Source: Acinetobacter beijerinckii CIP 110307 (GTDB lineage Bacteria > Pseudomonadota > Gammaproteobacteria > Pseudomonadales > Moraxellaceae). Taken from it: DNA of 64,000 nt. The notes beneath the pieces were generated by a model. It was not told the origin of the DNA. It saw nothing but the letters and a program-made list of their open reading frames with translations, and did no database searches. Position numbers and translations under genes: made by a program. Positions within the stretch are counted from its first letter, which is position 1. Each line of letters starts with the position of its first letter. Of this stretch, positions 18,304 through 25,964 are shown in pieces. The DNA lies in contig NZ_KB849764.1 of the NCBI RefSeq assembly GCF_000369005.1, positions 687,086 to 751,085 of the forward strand. Direction: 5' to 3'.

Positions 18304-20853
18304 ATGAAGGATTATCAGGCGAAAACGACCTTAGCGCTGGCTGTACGCGCCGTTTTATGGGGCATGCCACTCAGTATTGCCAGCATTGCAACAACGTCTG
18401 CTTATGCTGCTAATGTTTATCAGATTTCAATTAGCTCAACCACACTCGACCAAGCATTGAAGCATCTCGCCATTCAAACTGGAACGACCATCAGTTATGA
18501 CTCGACTACGCTTGCAAAAATAAAAAGTGTTTCACTGAAAGGGAATTATTCAGTAGAAACTGCTTTAGACGTTTTGCTCAAACAACATGCATTTGAAGCA
18601 GTCAAAGTTGGCAATGCAGGATATAGCATCCAATCCAAAGCAACTGTGGCTACGGTTGAACCTAAAGTGGTTAAATTGGAAGCGATTCATACCAAAGCAA
18701 ATGCAATGGCTGGAGCAAATCAAAGTAGCGAAACTGGCGTAGCACAATTAGCGACGATTCATCTGAGTGCAGATAAAGGCAAAAACCTCACCACAGAAGG
18801 TTCTGGGTCATATACTGCCAAGGCAACAACAGCATCGACAGGGCTGGCTCTTTCACTCAAAGAAACACCACAATTGGTGAGTGTCATTACCCGCCAACAA
18901 ATGGAAGATCAAAACCTGACGCAACTAACCGATGTTGTTTCACAGGCCGCAGGATTAACCATTAACCAAACGGGAAACATCGGCAGTGATAACTCGCCTG
19001 TTTATGCACGCGGTCAAACGGTTGATAACTATTTACTCGATGGCGTAAAGCTTATGAGTTCATATACTGCTATTTTTCAAAGTCAGGATACTGCTTTATT
19101 TGACCGCGTTGAAGTGGTACGTGGTGCCAATGGTTTAATGACAGGTGCTGGTTCTGCAAGTGCCAGTATCAATATGGTTCGCAAAAAACCGTTGCAAGAT
19201 TTCAAAGCCTCTGTGAGCGCAAGTGCAGGTTCATGGGATACTTATCGCACCGATGTCGATGTTTCAGCCCCATTAAACCAAGCTGGAACAATCCGCGGAC
19301 GTACCGTTTTAGCCTATCAAACGGGTGACTCTTATATCGACCGCTATAGTGAAGAACGTAAAATTGCCTACGGTGTCGTTGAGGCAGACCTTACAGAAAA
19401 AACCAAAGCCAGTTTAGGAGTCAGCTATCAAAAAATGGATATTTCAGGTATTGCCCGTGGTGGTTTACCTTCATTTTACACAGATGGCAGTCTAATCGAT
19501 TGGTCGCGTTCGGACTCGAATGCTGCTGACTGGACCTATTCAGATCGGACCACGACCTCATATTTTGCAGATGTAGAGCACCAATTTAACGACCGCTGGA
19601 AACTCAAAGGTACTGCCTCAAGAACAATTACAGCATCGGACGAAGTAGTCGGTTATATCTACTCGAATGGGATTGATAAACAAACTGGGGCAGGCGCTAT
19701 GATTTATGCAACCCATTGGGATTATAAACCAACTCAAGATCTATTTAACTTAACATTAAATGGTTCTTTTGACTTATTTAGCCAAACACATGAATTCGTT
19801 TTAGGTACAACCTACGCTAAAAGTAAAAATAAACGTCCAACCTATTCTGGCTGGAACAATGGTATGGATTGGGAAGGCAAACTAGATAATATCTTTGCAT
19901 GGGATGGGCATAATCCGACTCGGCCAGCGACCATGATTGATGGTGCTTACAGTGGTGATGATCAGAGCCAATCCGTATTTGGTGCAATACGTCTGAAACT
20001 TACTGACCCACTGGCTGTGATTTTAGGCACTCGCGTAGAAAACTGGGAACGCGTTACGCGCAACTTTAATACCACTGATAAGGTCACATCATATAAAAAA
20101 CAACAAGAAAACGGTGAGGTCATTCCATACTTCGGTATTACTTACGACATAACAGACCAATGGACAGGCTATGCCAGCTATACCACCATTTTCTCTCCAC
20201 AAGATAAACTAGATATTCATGCAAACTATTTAGAGCCCTTAATCGGAAATAGTACAGAACTTGGGATTAAAGGTGCTTTCTTTGACAATCAGTTAAATAT
20301 TGGTGCTGCCATTTATCAAACTCAGGAAGATAACAAAGCGGTAGAAGTCATTGATGCAAAAGGTAATAAAGTAAAAATTATCGGTCCAAGTGGCAGTGAA
20401 GTACAAGCTTATCGTACCGAATCTGGAACAAAAAGCCGTGGTTTTGAAATAGAAAGTACAGGAAAACTGACAGATCTATGGCAAGTTTCTGCAAGCTTTT
20501 CACGTAATCTCTCTCAAGACAACAAGGGTAAAAACTTAAATACCAGCATTCCAAACAACACGGCTAAACTATTTACCACTTATACCCTACCTTATCTTAA
20601 TGAAGCACTAACAATTGGCGGTGGCCTTCGTTGGCAAAGTGAAATTTATCAAGATGGTGGACCAAATGGCGCTCGCTTCACACAAGACAGCTATGCTTTA
20701 GTCGACTTAATGGCACGTTATAAAATCAACGAAAACCTGTTGGTAAATTTCAACCTAAATAACCTGTTTAATGAAAAATACCACTTGGCGACCACCAATA
20801 GCTATTATGGTGCGCCAACCAATTTCCGTGTGGGTTTAAAATATGACTGGTAA
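18304..20853 (+). CDS. TonB-dependent siderophore receptor with STN signalling domain (FecA/FpvA type)
   Basis: 849-residue outer-membrane receptor that both imports a ferric siderophore and signals to FecR. A signal peptide ends near ASIATTSAYA (about residue 35). The STN domain (about 38-110: ISISSTTLDQALKHLAIQTG, SVETALDVLLKQHAF) follows. A linker has two possible TonB boxes (KLEAIHTKA and QLATIHLSA). The plug lies at about 180-290 (TPQLVSVITRQQMEDQNL, VEVVRGANGLMTGAGSASA), then the barrel, ending in VGLKYDW. It is the third gene of the FecI-FecR-receptor set. The siderophore itself is unknown; no siderophore synthesis genes are in the window, so a xenosiderophore is likely. Confidence 0.92.
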   Translation: MKDYQAKTTLALAVRAVLWGMPLSIASIATTSAYAANVYQISISSTTLDQALKHLAIQTGTTISYDSTTLAKIKSVSLKGNYSVETALDVLLKQHAFEAVKVGNAGYSIQSKATVATVEPKVVKLEAIHTKANAMAGANQSSETGVAQLATIHLSADKGKNLTTEGSGSYTAKATTASTGLALSLKETPQLVSVITRQQMEDQNLTQLTDVVSQAAGLTINQTGNIGSDNSPVYARGQTVDNYLLDGVKLMSSYTAIFQSQDTALFDRVEVVRGANGLMTGAGSASASINMVRKKPLQDFKASVSASAGSWDTYRTDVDVSAPLNQAGTIRGRTVLAYQTGDSYIDRYSEERKIAYGVVEADLTEKTKASLGVSYQKMDISGIARGGLPSFYTDGSLIDWSRSDSNAADWTYSDRTTTSYFADVEHQFNDRWKLKGTASRTITASDEVVGYIYSNGIDKQTGAGAMIYATHWDYKPTQDLFNLTLNGSFDLFSQTHEFVLGTTYAKSKNKRPTYSGWNNGMDWEGKLDNIFAWDGHNPTRPATMIDGAYSGDDQSQSVFGAIRLKLTDPLAVILGTRVENWERVTRNFNTTDKVTSYKKQQENGEVIPYFGITYDITDQWTGYASYTTIFSPQDKLDIHANYLEPLIGNSTELGIKGAFFDNQLNIGAAIYQTQEDNKAVEVIDAKGNKVKIIGPSGSEVQAYRTESGTKSRGFEIESTGKLTDLWQVSASFSRNLSQDNKGKNLNTSIPNNTAKLFTTYTLPYLNEALTIGGGLRWQSEIYQDGGPNGARFTQDSYALVDLMARYKINENLLVNFNLNNLFNEKYHLATTNSYYGAPTNFRVGLKYDW

Positions 20854-20888
20854 GCCAAGCTAGCCCTAATCTCTAATTCACTAATAAG

Positions 20889-20915
20889 AAGAGAAAACTT
20901 TGGTTTCCTCTTTTT
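20889..20915 (+). terminator. Intrinsic terminator after the STN receptor
   Basis: Ten-base stem with one mismatch (AAGAGAAAAC against GTTTCCTCTT), four-base loop, then a TTTTT run, 35 bases after the receptor stop. Confidence 0.65.
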
Positions 20916-20939
20916 ATTTCACAACAATGCAGCCAAGTT

Positions 20940-21275
20940 TTAAATCAAACTCACGATCAACAGCAGTCCGAATAAAACAGTGACAATCACATTGGCCTGT
21001 AATAGTTTTTTAGGTTGATAGGTCAATAACAAGCCGACTGCCAAAGCGGCAAAGGTGATACAACCTAACCATTCCGACAGCCCAACCGAAGCACCTTTAA
21101 AGTAAATCGTAATCACCGCCGAAATGAGCAGAATCACCCAGCCTGCAATTTCAAAATATCGACTTTTTTTAGCCGAGATTTGAACAATAAAAATATCGCG
21201 CTGATGCTTACTCATTCCACAAGCCAAACTCGACAAGGCCACCATTGCAACACACCACAACATCAATGCTGCCAT
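20940..21275 (-). CDS. DUF3325 family membrane protein (iron-uptake operon)
   Basis: 111-residue protein with three or four hydrophobic helices (starts MAALMLWCVAMVALSSLACG; later FEIAGWVILLISAVITIYF). The small size, the ACGMSKHQRD loop and its position next to a PepSY protein fit DUF3325, a family found in siderophore-iron reductase operons. Its start overlaps the stop of the PepSY gene by one base (TAATG). The role in iron release is inferred from operon partners, not known. Confidence 0.8.
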   Translation of the reverse strand: MAALMLWCVAMVALSSLACGMSKHQRDIFIVQISAKKSRYFEIAGWVILLISAVITIYFKGASVGLSEWLGCITFAALAVGLLLTYQPKKLLQANVIVTVLFGLLLIVSLI

Positions 21276-22969
21276 TATGCTTGCTCCTGCACAGATTGAA
21301 CCTTAGGCTGTTTTTTCTGCTTCAGTGGCAGACCTTGGTAGCGCTTTAACTTGTAATACGAATAGATAAAAATCAGACCCAAAATAATACAAACCAAATC
21401 AAAACTGGCGATCATCCATTGCCCATGATAGATACTCATCCATAGCGCTTGACCACCTGTAAGGAAATTCAGAATTGGCATAAACAAGAATAACGCTGCT
21501 GCTAAAGCCAGTTGTTCCAACCATGCAGGACGATGAGCTCGAATAGCAGCATGAATCAAGCACACAAGCCATGCAATAAAGAACACATTGATTTCATGCG
21601 GAGAACGTTCAGCGAGTTGTGCTGGGATAAAGCGATTGGCAATAAAATAGGCTGCACAGGCGATCGGCAACCCTGTAATGGCAGTAACATTCAGGACTTC
21701 AACTACACGATGACCAAAGGGCTTATAACCTAACTTTTGTACATCTGGAATGCGTTTTACCACCCATAAGATCAAACCAGAAGCCACCATCATGGTGCCC
21801 AATATACCCGATAAAAATAGCAACCAACGTAACACCGAATCTACACCATGTGCCATATGCAGCCAGGTTACTAAGGTATAAATAGCCTTTGGAGTCGAGT
21901 TAACTGGCTTGGCTTCGTCAATCAACTGTCCAGTGACCGCGTTAAACTTAACCGAAGGAATGCTCTCACGATCAAGTAATGTCGTCGTGCGTGTTGCATT
22001 GAATTGAACATCAGCTTCAAGGGTGTTCGGATTATTCACTCGAATAGAGGAAATTGGATTATCGCCCCAGCCTTGTTGAACTTGTTGGCTCAATGCGATC
22101 AAGTTCACCATTGGTGCGGCTGCAATCACAGGCGCTTCTTTTTTAGATTCACCACGGCCACCACCTCGATTACCGCGTCCTTCTTCTGCTACTTCTTTGC
22201 GTTTTTGTTCTGCCAACAAGCGTGCCTGTTCAGGTGTTTTAGCAACAGGTTTATTCAGTATTTGATAGAAATTTTGACCATTACCGTAATGGCTGTTCAT
22301 CGCCCACGGCATAAACATAAACATCAATAGTAACAAGCCACTAAAGGTAATCATGATATGGAATGGCAAGGCAAATACCGCTGTTGCATTATGCGCATCT
22401 AACCATGAACGTTGCCCTTTAGCTGGACGAAAAGTAAAAAAATCCTTGAAAATCTTTTTATGAGTAATGATGCCGCTGATAATTGCTACAAACATGAATA
22501 ACGTCGCAACTCCGACAATCCAACGTCCCCAAATACGTGGCATACCATAGAGTTCAAAATGGAAGCGATATAGGAAACCACCTCCACGCGTTTCACGTGC
22601 TTTAATTTCCTGACCCGTTTGTGTATCTAAATAGATTTCACCCCCACGGCGACGACCTTCACCAGGCTTACGGATATTCAGCATAATGGCTGGTTGGCGT
22701 TCATTGGCAAAACGAATATTCCAGCTTTCAGCGGGTTGCCCCTTTTGATTTAAATACTGTAATGCATAACCTAATTGCTGCTGTTGTGAAGTCGTATTCA
22801 CAGACTGGTGCAATTCAGGTTTCATCCAAACCGTAATTTCATTTTGGAAAAAACTAAGCGTACCCGTGACAAAAACTGCATAAAGCAGCCATCCTAGGAG
22901 TAAGCTGGTCCATGTATGCAACCATGACATGGATTGGCGTGGGCCTTCATTCTTACCATCAACACGCAT
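21275..22969 (-). CDS. PepSY-associated TM helix protein, probable siderophore-iron reductase (FpvG/PiuB-like)
   Basis: 564-residue inner-membrane protein. It has an N-terminal anchor (SWLHTWTSLLLGWLLYAVFV), a periplasmic PepSY-type part, and at least four further membrane segments (WIVGVATLFMFVAIISGIIT, AVFALPFHIMITFSGLLLL, WLLFLSGILGTMMVASGLIL and a C-terminal pair). Conserved His residues (HKK, HNA, HIM, HMAHG) could hold haem. An Arg/Gly-rich insertion (EEGRGNRGGGRGESKK) near 270 is notable. Homologues such as FpvG reduce ferric-siderophore iron at the inner membrane. It is the middle of DUF3649-PepSY-DUF3325, next to the FecI-FecR-receptor set, which it probably serves. Confidence 0.87.
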   Translation of the reverse strand: MRVDGKNEGPRQSMSWLHTWTSLLLGWLLYAVFVTGTLSFFQNEITVWMKPELHQSVNTTSQQQQLGYALQYLNQKGQPAESWNIRFANERQPAIMLNIRKPGEGRRRGGEIYLDTQTGQEIKARETRGGGFLYRFHFELYGMPRIWGRWIVGVATLFMFVAIISGIITHKKIFKDFFTFRPAKGQRSWLDAHNATAVFALPFHIMITFSGLLLLMFMFMPWAMNSHYGNGQNFYQILNKPVAKTPEQARLLAEQKRKEVAEEGRGNRGGGRGESKKEAPVIAAAPMVNLIALSQQVQQGWGDNPISSIRVNNPNTLEADVQFNATRTTTLLDRESIPSVKFNAVTGQLIDEAKPVNSTPKAIYTLVTWLHMAHGVDSVLRWLLFLSGILGTMMVASGLILWVVKRIPDVQKLGYKPFGHRVVEVLNVTAITGLPIACAAYFIANRFIPAQLAERSPHEINVFFIAWLVCLIHAAIRAHRPAWLEQLALAAALFLFMPILNFLTGGQALWMSIYHGQWMIASFDLVCIILGLIFIYSYYKLKRYQGLPLKQKKQPKVQSVQEQA

Positions 22970-22973
22970 TACA

Positions 22974-23321
22974 TTACCCTTTTAAAAACCAATACATCAC
23001 AGTCATTAAGACACTCGGAACAATAACGCCCAACCACACTTTCAGCGTTGAATTGACCAGAAATACCCAAATGAACACGGCACAATGGATCACGAAAACC
23101 AACATGGTTGCGCCAAAAACAGCATTCGCCTTTAAGGGTTCTGCTGAAAAAAAAGCCCCCATCAACATTGCCGCTATCGAAGCAAAATAATAGCCACCAA
23201 AAATGGCCAAGACAAAACGTGAAAAAATCATCAATCGATATTTAATCAATGATGATTGTTCAACCTTCTTTTTTGTGACTCTTTTGGCGGAGGCCAATGG
23301 CACAGACGCTTCAATATTCAT
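22974..23321 (-). CDS. DUF3649 family membrane protein (iron-uptake operon)
   Basis: 115-residue protein with three membrane helices after a basic N-terminal tail. FSRFVLAIFGGYYFASIAAM is characteristic of DUF3649, and HCAVFIWVFLVNSTLKVWLG follows. It is the first surviving gene of the DUF3649-PepSY-DUF3325 operon, four bases ahead of the PepSY gene. The Fur box at 23522 and the receptor remnant at 23382 lie upstream, so it is probably iron-repressed from a promoter about 200 bases away. Confidence 0.8.
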   Translation of the reverse strand: MNIEASVPLASAKRVTKKKVEQSSLIKYRLMIFSRFVLAIFGGYYFASIAAMLMGAFFSAEPLKANAVFGATMLVFVIHCAVFIWVFLVNSTLKVWLGVIVPSVLMTVMYWFLKG

Positions 23322-23381
23322 AAAAGATAACCAGTCAGGTGACGATGATGCAAAATAATCGCCACCTGCATTTCAGGAAGA

Positions 23382-23465
23382 TTAGAAAGAAAACTTGAGA
23401 TTTAAATAATATTGGCGACCACGATATGCGTTTGCAGATAAAGCTTGTTCTAACACGTAAGAACC
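23382..23465 (-). pseudogene. C-terminal remnant of a TonB-dependent receptor
   Basis: Reading the minus strand in the right frame gives 27 codons ending in a stop. GSYVLEQALSANAYRG is followed by RQYYLNLKFSF, the classic last two strands and terminal Phe of a TonB-dependent receptor. An in-frame TAA lies directly upstream (23466-23468) and there is no room for the rest of the gene before the Fur box 56 bases away. I read this as the scar of an almost complete deletion of a receptor that once headed the DUF3649-PepSY-DUF3325 operon. Confidence 0.75.
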
Positions 23466-23521
23466 TTAATTCATTATTAAAAATTTCGTAAATAATAAAC
23501 AAAACAAACAAAAATGACAAT

Positions 23522-23540
23522 GATAATGATAACTACTATC
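23522..23540. promoter_or_regulatory. Fur box upstream of the DUF3649-PepSY-DUF3325 operon
   Basis: GATAATGATAACTACTATC agrees with the Fur consensus GATAATGATAATCATTATC at 16 of 19 positions. It lies on the upstream side of the minus-strand reductase operon, 200 bases before its first intact gene, with the receptor remnant in between. Rightward of it, to 23848, the AT-rich DNA shows nothing else I can support except the terminator at 23825. Confidence 0.8.
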
Positions 23541-23824
23541 ATTTATTTGTTCTATCTAAGATATTGTCTCTTTAAAGTTCGCCGCTTTTTAAATTGAATA
23601 TTATCTATGACTACTCTTGCCTAACGGCATAATCATTCTTATTTTTTGCATGATTAAGTACAGAATTGATTAACCTACTTAACTAAGCTTAAATATCTAG
23701 ATAACTCCCACCTGTTCCTAAAATATATTTTATATTTTACAAATACTTAAAATCTAAAATATTTAATTAAGCAAAATATATCATTCAAACTTAAATCTGT
23801 TATTTTCAGATTAAAATTCTAGAA

Positions 23825-23845
23825 AAGGAACGAAAAACGTTCCTT
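23825..23845 (-). terminator. Intrinsic terminator of the SDR gene
   Basis: Eight-base perfect stem (AAGGAACG/CGTTCCTT), five-base A loop, followed on the minus strand by TTTTC. It lies three bases beyond the stop of the 23849-24643 gene. Confidence 0.75.
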
Positions 23846-23848
23846 ATT

Positions 23849-24643
23849 TTATAATTTCTTTTCGAGTTGACGATCCATAAGACGAAACAATGGTCGTGTC
23901 AGATTCATGACTGCGCTTGGTGCTGTATTCAATAAAGCATTTGCAATCGCACCACTTGAACTTGTAACGCGATAAGGTTTTTTCTGAACAGCTTTCACCA
24001 ACCAACCCGCTGCTTTCTCTGTATCCAACATTCGCATATGCTTATAAATCACAGTTTTTGATGACATCGGTGTTCTTACCATAGGGAAATAAACCACAGT
24101 CACATCTATACCTTGATCTCCCAATTCCATTTTTAATGAGCGAGAAAAGGATTCGAGTGCAGATTTACTGGCTAAGTAGGCTGAAAATAGTGGGATTGGA
24201 ACTTGTGTCGACATGGTTGAGACATTAACGATATGCCCCTCTTGATTGGCAAGAAAGTGTGGCATCAATGCCAACGTCAAACGAACAGCAGCAAAATAAT
24301 TAATTTGCATCGTGCGTTCATAATCATGCAAGCGATCAAGTGACTGAGTGATTGGGCGACGAATGGATCGTGCCGCATTGTTAATCAACACATCAATTTT
24401 TTGATGTTCAGTTAAGATCGTTTCAATACAACCCCTTGCATCTTCATCAACTGTGATGTCGACTGGATAAATCCAAGCTTGACCGCCACGCTGTTCAATT
24501 GTGTTTTTAACCCGTTGCAATTCTTCTTTGCGTCGTGCAATTAAACAGACTTTCGCACCTAGATCTGCAAGCTGAATCGCAGCTTGTTCACCTATGCCAC
24601 TAGAAGCACCCGTGATGATGATCGTTTTTTTATTCACATTCAT
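23849..24643 (-). CDS. Short-chain dehydrogenase/reductase (SDR)
   Basis: 264-residue classical SDR. The NAD(P) motif TGASSGIG lies at about residues 12-19, NNAAR near 88 (a variant of NNAG), a catalytic Ser in NVSTMSTQ, and YLASK (YxxxK) near 157. Basic residues after beta-2 (ARRKEEL) suggest NADP(H). The C-terminal part (RVTSSSGAIANALLNTAPSA, PLFRLMDRQ) resembles SDRs of acyl or fatty-alcohol metabolism in Acinetobacter, but the substrate is not clear. It follows the lipocalin-like gene by 15 bases, so the two are likely co-transcribed. Confidence 0.88.
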   Translation of the reverse strand: MNVNKKTIIITGASSGIGEQAAIQLADLGAKVCLIARRKEELQRVKNTIEQRGGQAWIYPVDITVDEDARGCIETILTEHQKIDVLINNAARSIRRPITQSLDRLHDYERTMQINYFAAVRLTLALMPHFLANQEGHIVNVSTMSTQVPIPLFSAYLASKSALESFSRSLKMELGDQGIDVTVVYFPMVRTPMSSKTVIYKHMRMLDTEKAAGWLVKAVQKKPYRVTSSSGAIANALLNTAPSAVMNLTRPLFRLMDRQLEKKL

Positions 24644-24658
24644 GTCATTATCCTAAAG

Positions 24659-25756
24659 TTATTTTCGACGATCGATGTATTCAATATAACCACGACCTTC
24701 AATTGAAGTATCTTGATATTCACCTTTATAGCGATAAGCACCTACGTAACCACTACCAAGACCATAAATCATCGGGGTATCTACCTGACCGTTGATAATC
24801 GCTAGGATTTTTTGTTGGTCTTTAATGACCCATCTAAAGGTTGCAGGTAGATTCATCTCTACGCCATCAGGAGAAATTACAGATTTGTCCTGGTAACTTA
24901 ATACTTCAAATTCTGCTTCAAAACTTTGGTTATATTGATCTAAACCACGTATAAATGCTTTGCTGACTATTTTCACATCTTTTAGACGAGTGTCATTCAG
25001 TAAAAGCTGAGTGTTATCATCTAAGTTGATAATTTGATAAGTAAAAAAATCTAATGGAATTTTAAAAGCAGAAGGAATGGCTTTATCTCTAATCATATAA
25101 GGGCTGATACAGGCCGCATACTCAAAAGTGCAAAGCCCGTTGATTTTTTGGGTCTCTCCGCGATAGCTCACGACACCTTCATACTGTGAAAGCAAACTGA
25201 AATGATCGTAAATTGGACTTTTAATAAACCATGTCACTTTATCTGTATTGGTAATTTTAATATTGAGTTCGAAATCAGTTGCATGTGCAATCACGTGGTA
25301 GTGCGGATAGTAGCCTGTAATTGTAATGTTTTGACCAAATTGGATATGCGATCCATCTTCATATAGCTGACATTCTTTAGGAATTGAATAGCCGTTGAAT
25401 TGATCTGGGTAAGTAGCGGCTGTACCCATAACTGCAGTTGCATTATTTCGAGGTGAATCTTTGAATACATGATCTGTATCAAATGCTAATGCACCTGGTG
25501 TACCAATAACAGACATAATGGAAAAGAATTGATGAGGTGCTGGTAGTTCAGGAATCATCACTCCATAATGAGTCCAACCGATATGCTTAGCCTGATGATA
25601 AGGTTTTAATGCGTAGCCTTTAGGAAATGCTTTGCCATCTTGCGATGCAGAACTGTCAATCAGGGGGAATATTGAATGAATCAACGATTTGATTGCAGGT
25701 TTTGTCACTAATTTTTCAGTGTTTTTAATCAATGATAAGTTCAAAGTAAGACCCAC
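24659..25756 (-). CDS. Hypothetical lipocalin-like protein (DUF6670-type)
   Basis: 365 residues, no signal peptide or membrane helix seen. It is beta-rich, with a closing segment (IYGLGSGYVGAYRYKGEYQ, then EGRGYIEYID) and a W-x-E-like shape that recall CrtC/AttH-type lipocalin-like hydroxylases. I recall similar Acinetobacter proteins called DUF6670, but cannot confirm this. The ORF starts with GTG at 25756; an in-frame TAA immediately upstream excludes a longer form, and no good ribosome binding site is visible. It is paired with the SDR that follows 15 bases downstream, so a role in modifying a lipid-like substrate is possible but unproven. Confidence 0.7.
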   Translation of the reverse strand: MGLTLNLSLIKNTEKLVTKPAIKSLIHSIFPLIDSSASQDGKAFPKGYALKPYHQAKHIGWTHYGVMIPELPAPHQFFSIMSVIGTPGALAFDTDHVFKDSPRNNATAVMGTAATYPDQFNGYSIPKECQLYEDGSHIQFGQNITITGYYPHYHVIAHATDFELNIKITNTDKVTWFIKSPIYDHFSLLSQYEGVVSYRGETQKINGLCTFEYAACISPYMIRDKAIPSAFKIPLDFFTYQIINLDDNTQLLLNDTRLKDVKIVSKAFIRGLDQYNQSFEAEFEVLSYQDKSVISPDGVEMNLPATFRWVIKDQQKILAIINGQVDTPMIYGLGSGYVGAYRYKGEYQDTSIEGRGYIEYIDRRK

Positions 25757-25913
25757 TTATATATAGCATTGCTATGAATATAATGCAGAATATGTTGTTA
25801 AATTTGACTTTTAATTACCAAAGATTATGTCAGTTCGATCAAATTGATTTTTAATAAGATGAATCTTTTTTAATTATAAAATCGTAATTCAAAAGTTTTG
25901 GCTTCAATCATGA

Positions 25914-25944
25914 AAAAAGGTGCATGATTGACATACACCTTTCA
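25914..25944 (-). terminator. Intrinsic terminator of the OsmC-YcaO gene
   Basis: Stem AAAGGTG(C)ATG paired with CATACACCTTT (one mismatch), short loop, then TTTT on the minus strand. It lies 21 bases beyond the stop at 25965. Confidence 0.75.
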
Positions 25945-25964
25945 CAGATCAAAAATTTAAAGAT

